This document shows positions 63,792-64,000 of a stretch of 64,000 nt of DNA, one piece after another. The notes below the pieces were generated by a model. The model was not told the origin of the DNA and did no database searches. It worked only from the letters and a program-made list of their open reading frames with translations. Each line of letters starts with the position of its first letter. The first letter of the stretch is position 1. Location of the stretch: positions 682,001 through 746,000 of the forward strand of contig NC_047499.1 in assembly GCF_002079055.1 (NCBI RefSeq), read 5' to 3'. The DNA comes from Saccharomyces paradoxus (lineage: Eukaryota > Ascomycota > Saccharomycetes > Saccharomycetales > Saccharomycetaceae). The position numbers were made by a program, and so were the translations under genes.

Positions 63792-64000
<209 letters not shown>

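Overview
This is a 64 kb stretch of budding-yeast nuclear chromosome. Proteins, intron signals and gene order match the right arm of Saccharomyces chromosome XIII from DML1 (YMR211W) to RPL20A (YMR242C), a S. cerevisiae numbering I recall from memory. The genes are compact and mostly intronless, and the two introns carry the yeast signals GTATGT and TACTAAC. The proteins are not identical to S. cerevisiae S288C as I remember it: ERG8 differs at roughly one residue in ten, and ESC1 differs far more in its acidic middle. I therefore favour another member of the Saccharomyces sensu stricto group, probably more distant than S. paradoxus, but I cannot name the species from memory alone.

Layout, left to right. 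DML1 (3' end only), EFR3, CEF1, SCJ1, GAS3, SKY1 and GUA1 fill 1-13.4 kb. TRS130, ESC1 and ERG8 fill 13.6-23.8 kb. FMP42, FSH2, UBP8, MRE11, MRPL44 (spliced), YMR226C, TAF7 and MTF1 fill 24-35.8 kb. RRP5 and spliced RPS10B diverge across the largest intergenic gap (41.3-42.5 kb). PEP5, FUS2, TRI1, RNH1, RNA1, TAF9, BCH1 and DFG5 fill 43.6-57.8 kb. Next come a tRNA-Arg(UCU) gene and a nested pair of old retrotransposon LTRs (a Ty3-type sigma split by a Ty1/Ty2-type delta). RNT1, CUS1, YHM2 and the 3' end of RPL20A close the window.

The genes are ordinary housekeeping genes and do not form one pathway. Several share broad themes: RNA processing and ribosome production (CEF1, CUS1, RNT1, RRP5, RPS10B, RPL20A, SKY1, RNA1), transcription machinery (TAF7, TAF9, UBP8), genome maintenance (MRE11, RNH1), membrane traffic (TRS130, PEP5, BCH1, EFR3), mitochondria (DML1, MTF1, MRPL44, YHM2) and the cell wall (GAS3, DFG5). 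Short motifs fit the neighbouring genes: tandem Rap1 sites at RPS10B, PAC and RRPE boxes at RRP5 and GUA1, a pheromone response element at FUS2, a sterol/anaerobic element at ERG8 and a Puf3 site behind MRPL44.

I found no foreign island, CRISPR array, toxin gene or unknown multi-gene system. The most interesting points are the nested LTRs beside the tRNA, a possible non-AUG-initiated mitochondrial form of RNase H1 preceded by a four-codon uORF, two perfect replication-origin consensus matches, and the regulon motifs.
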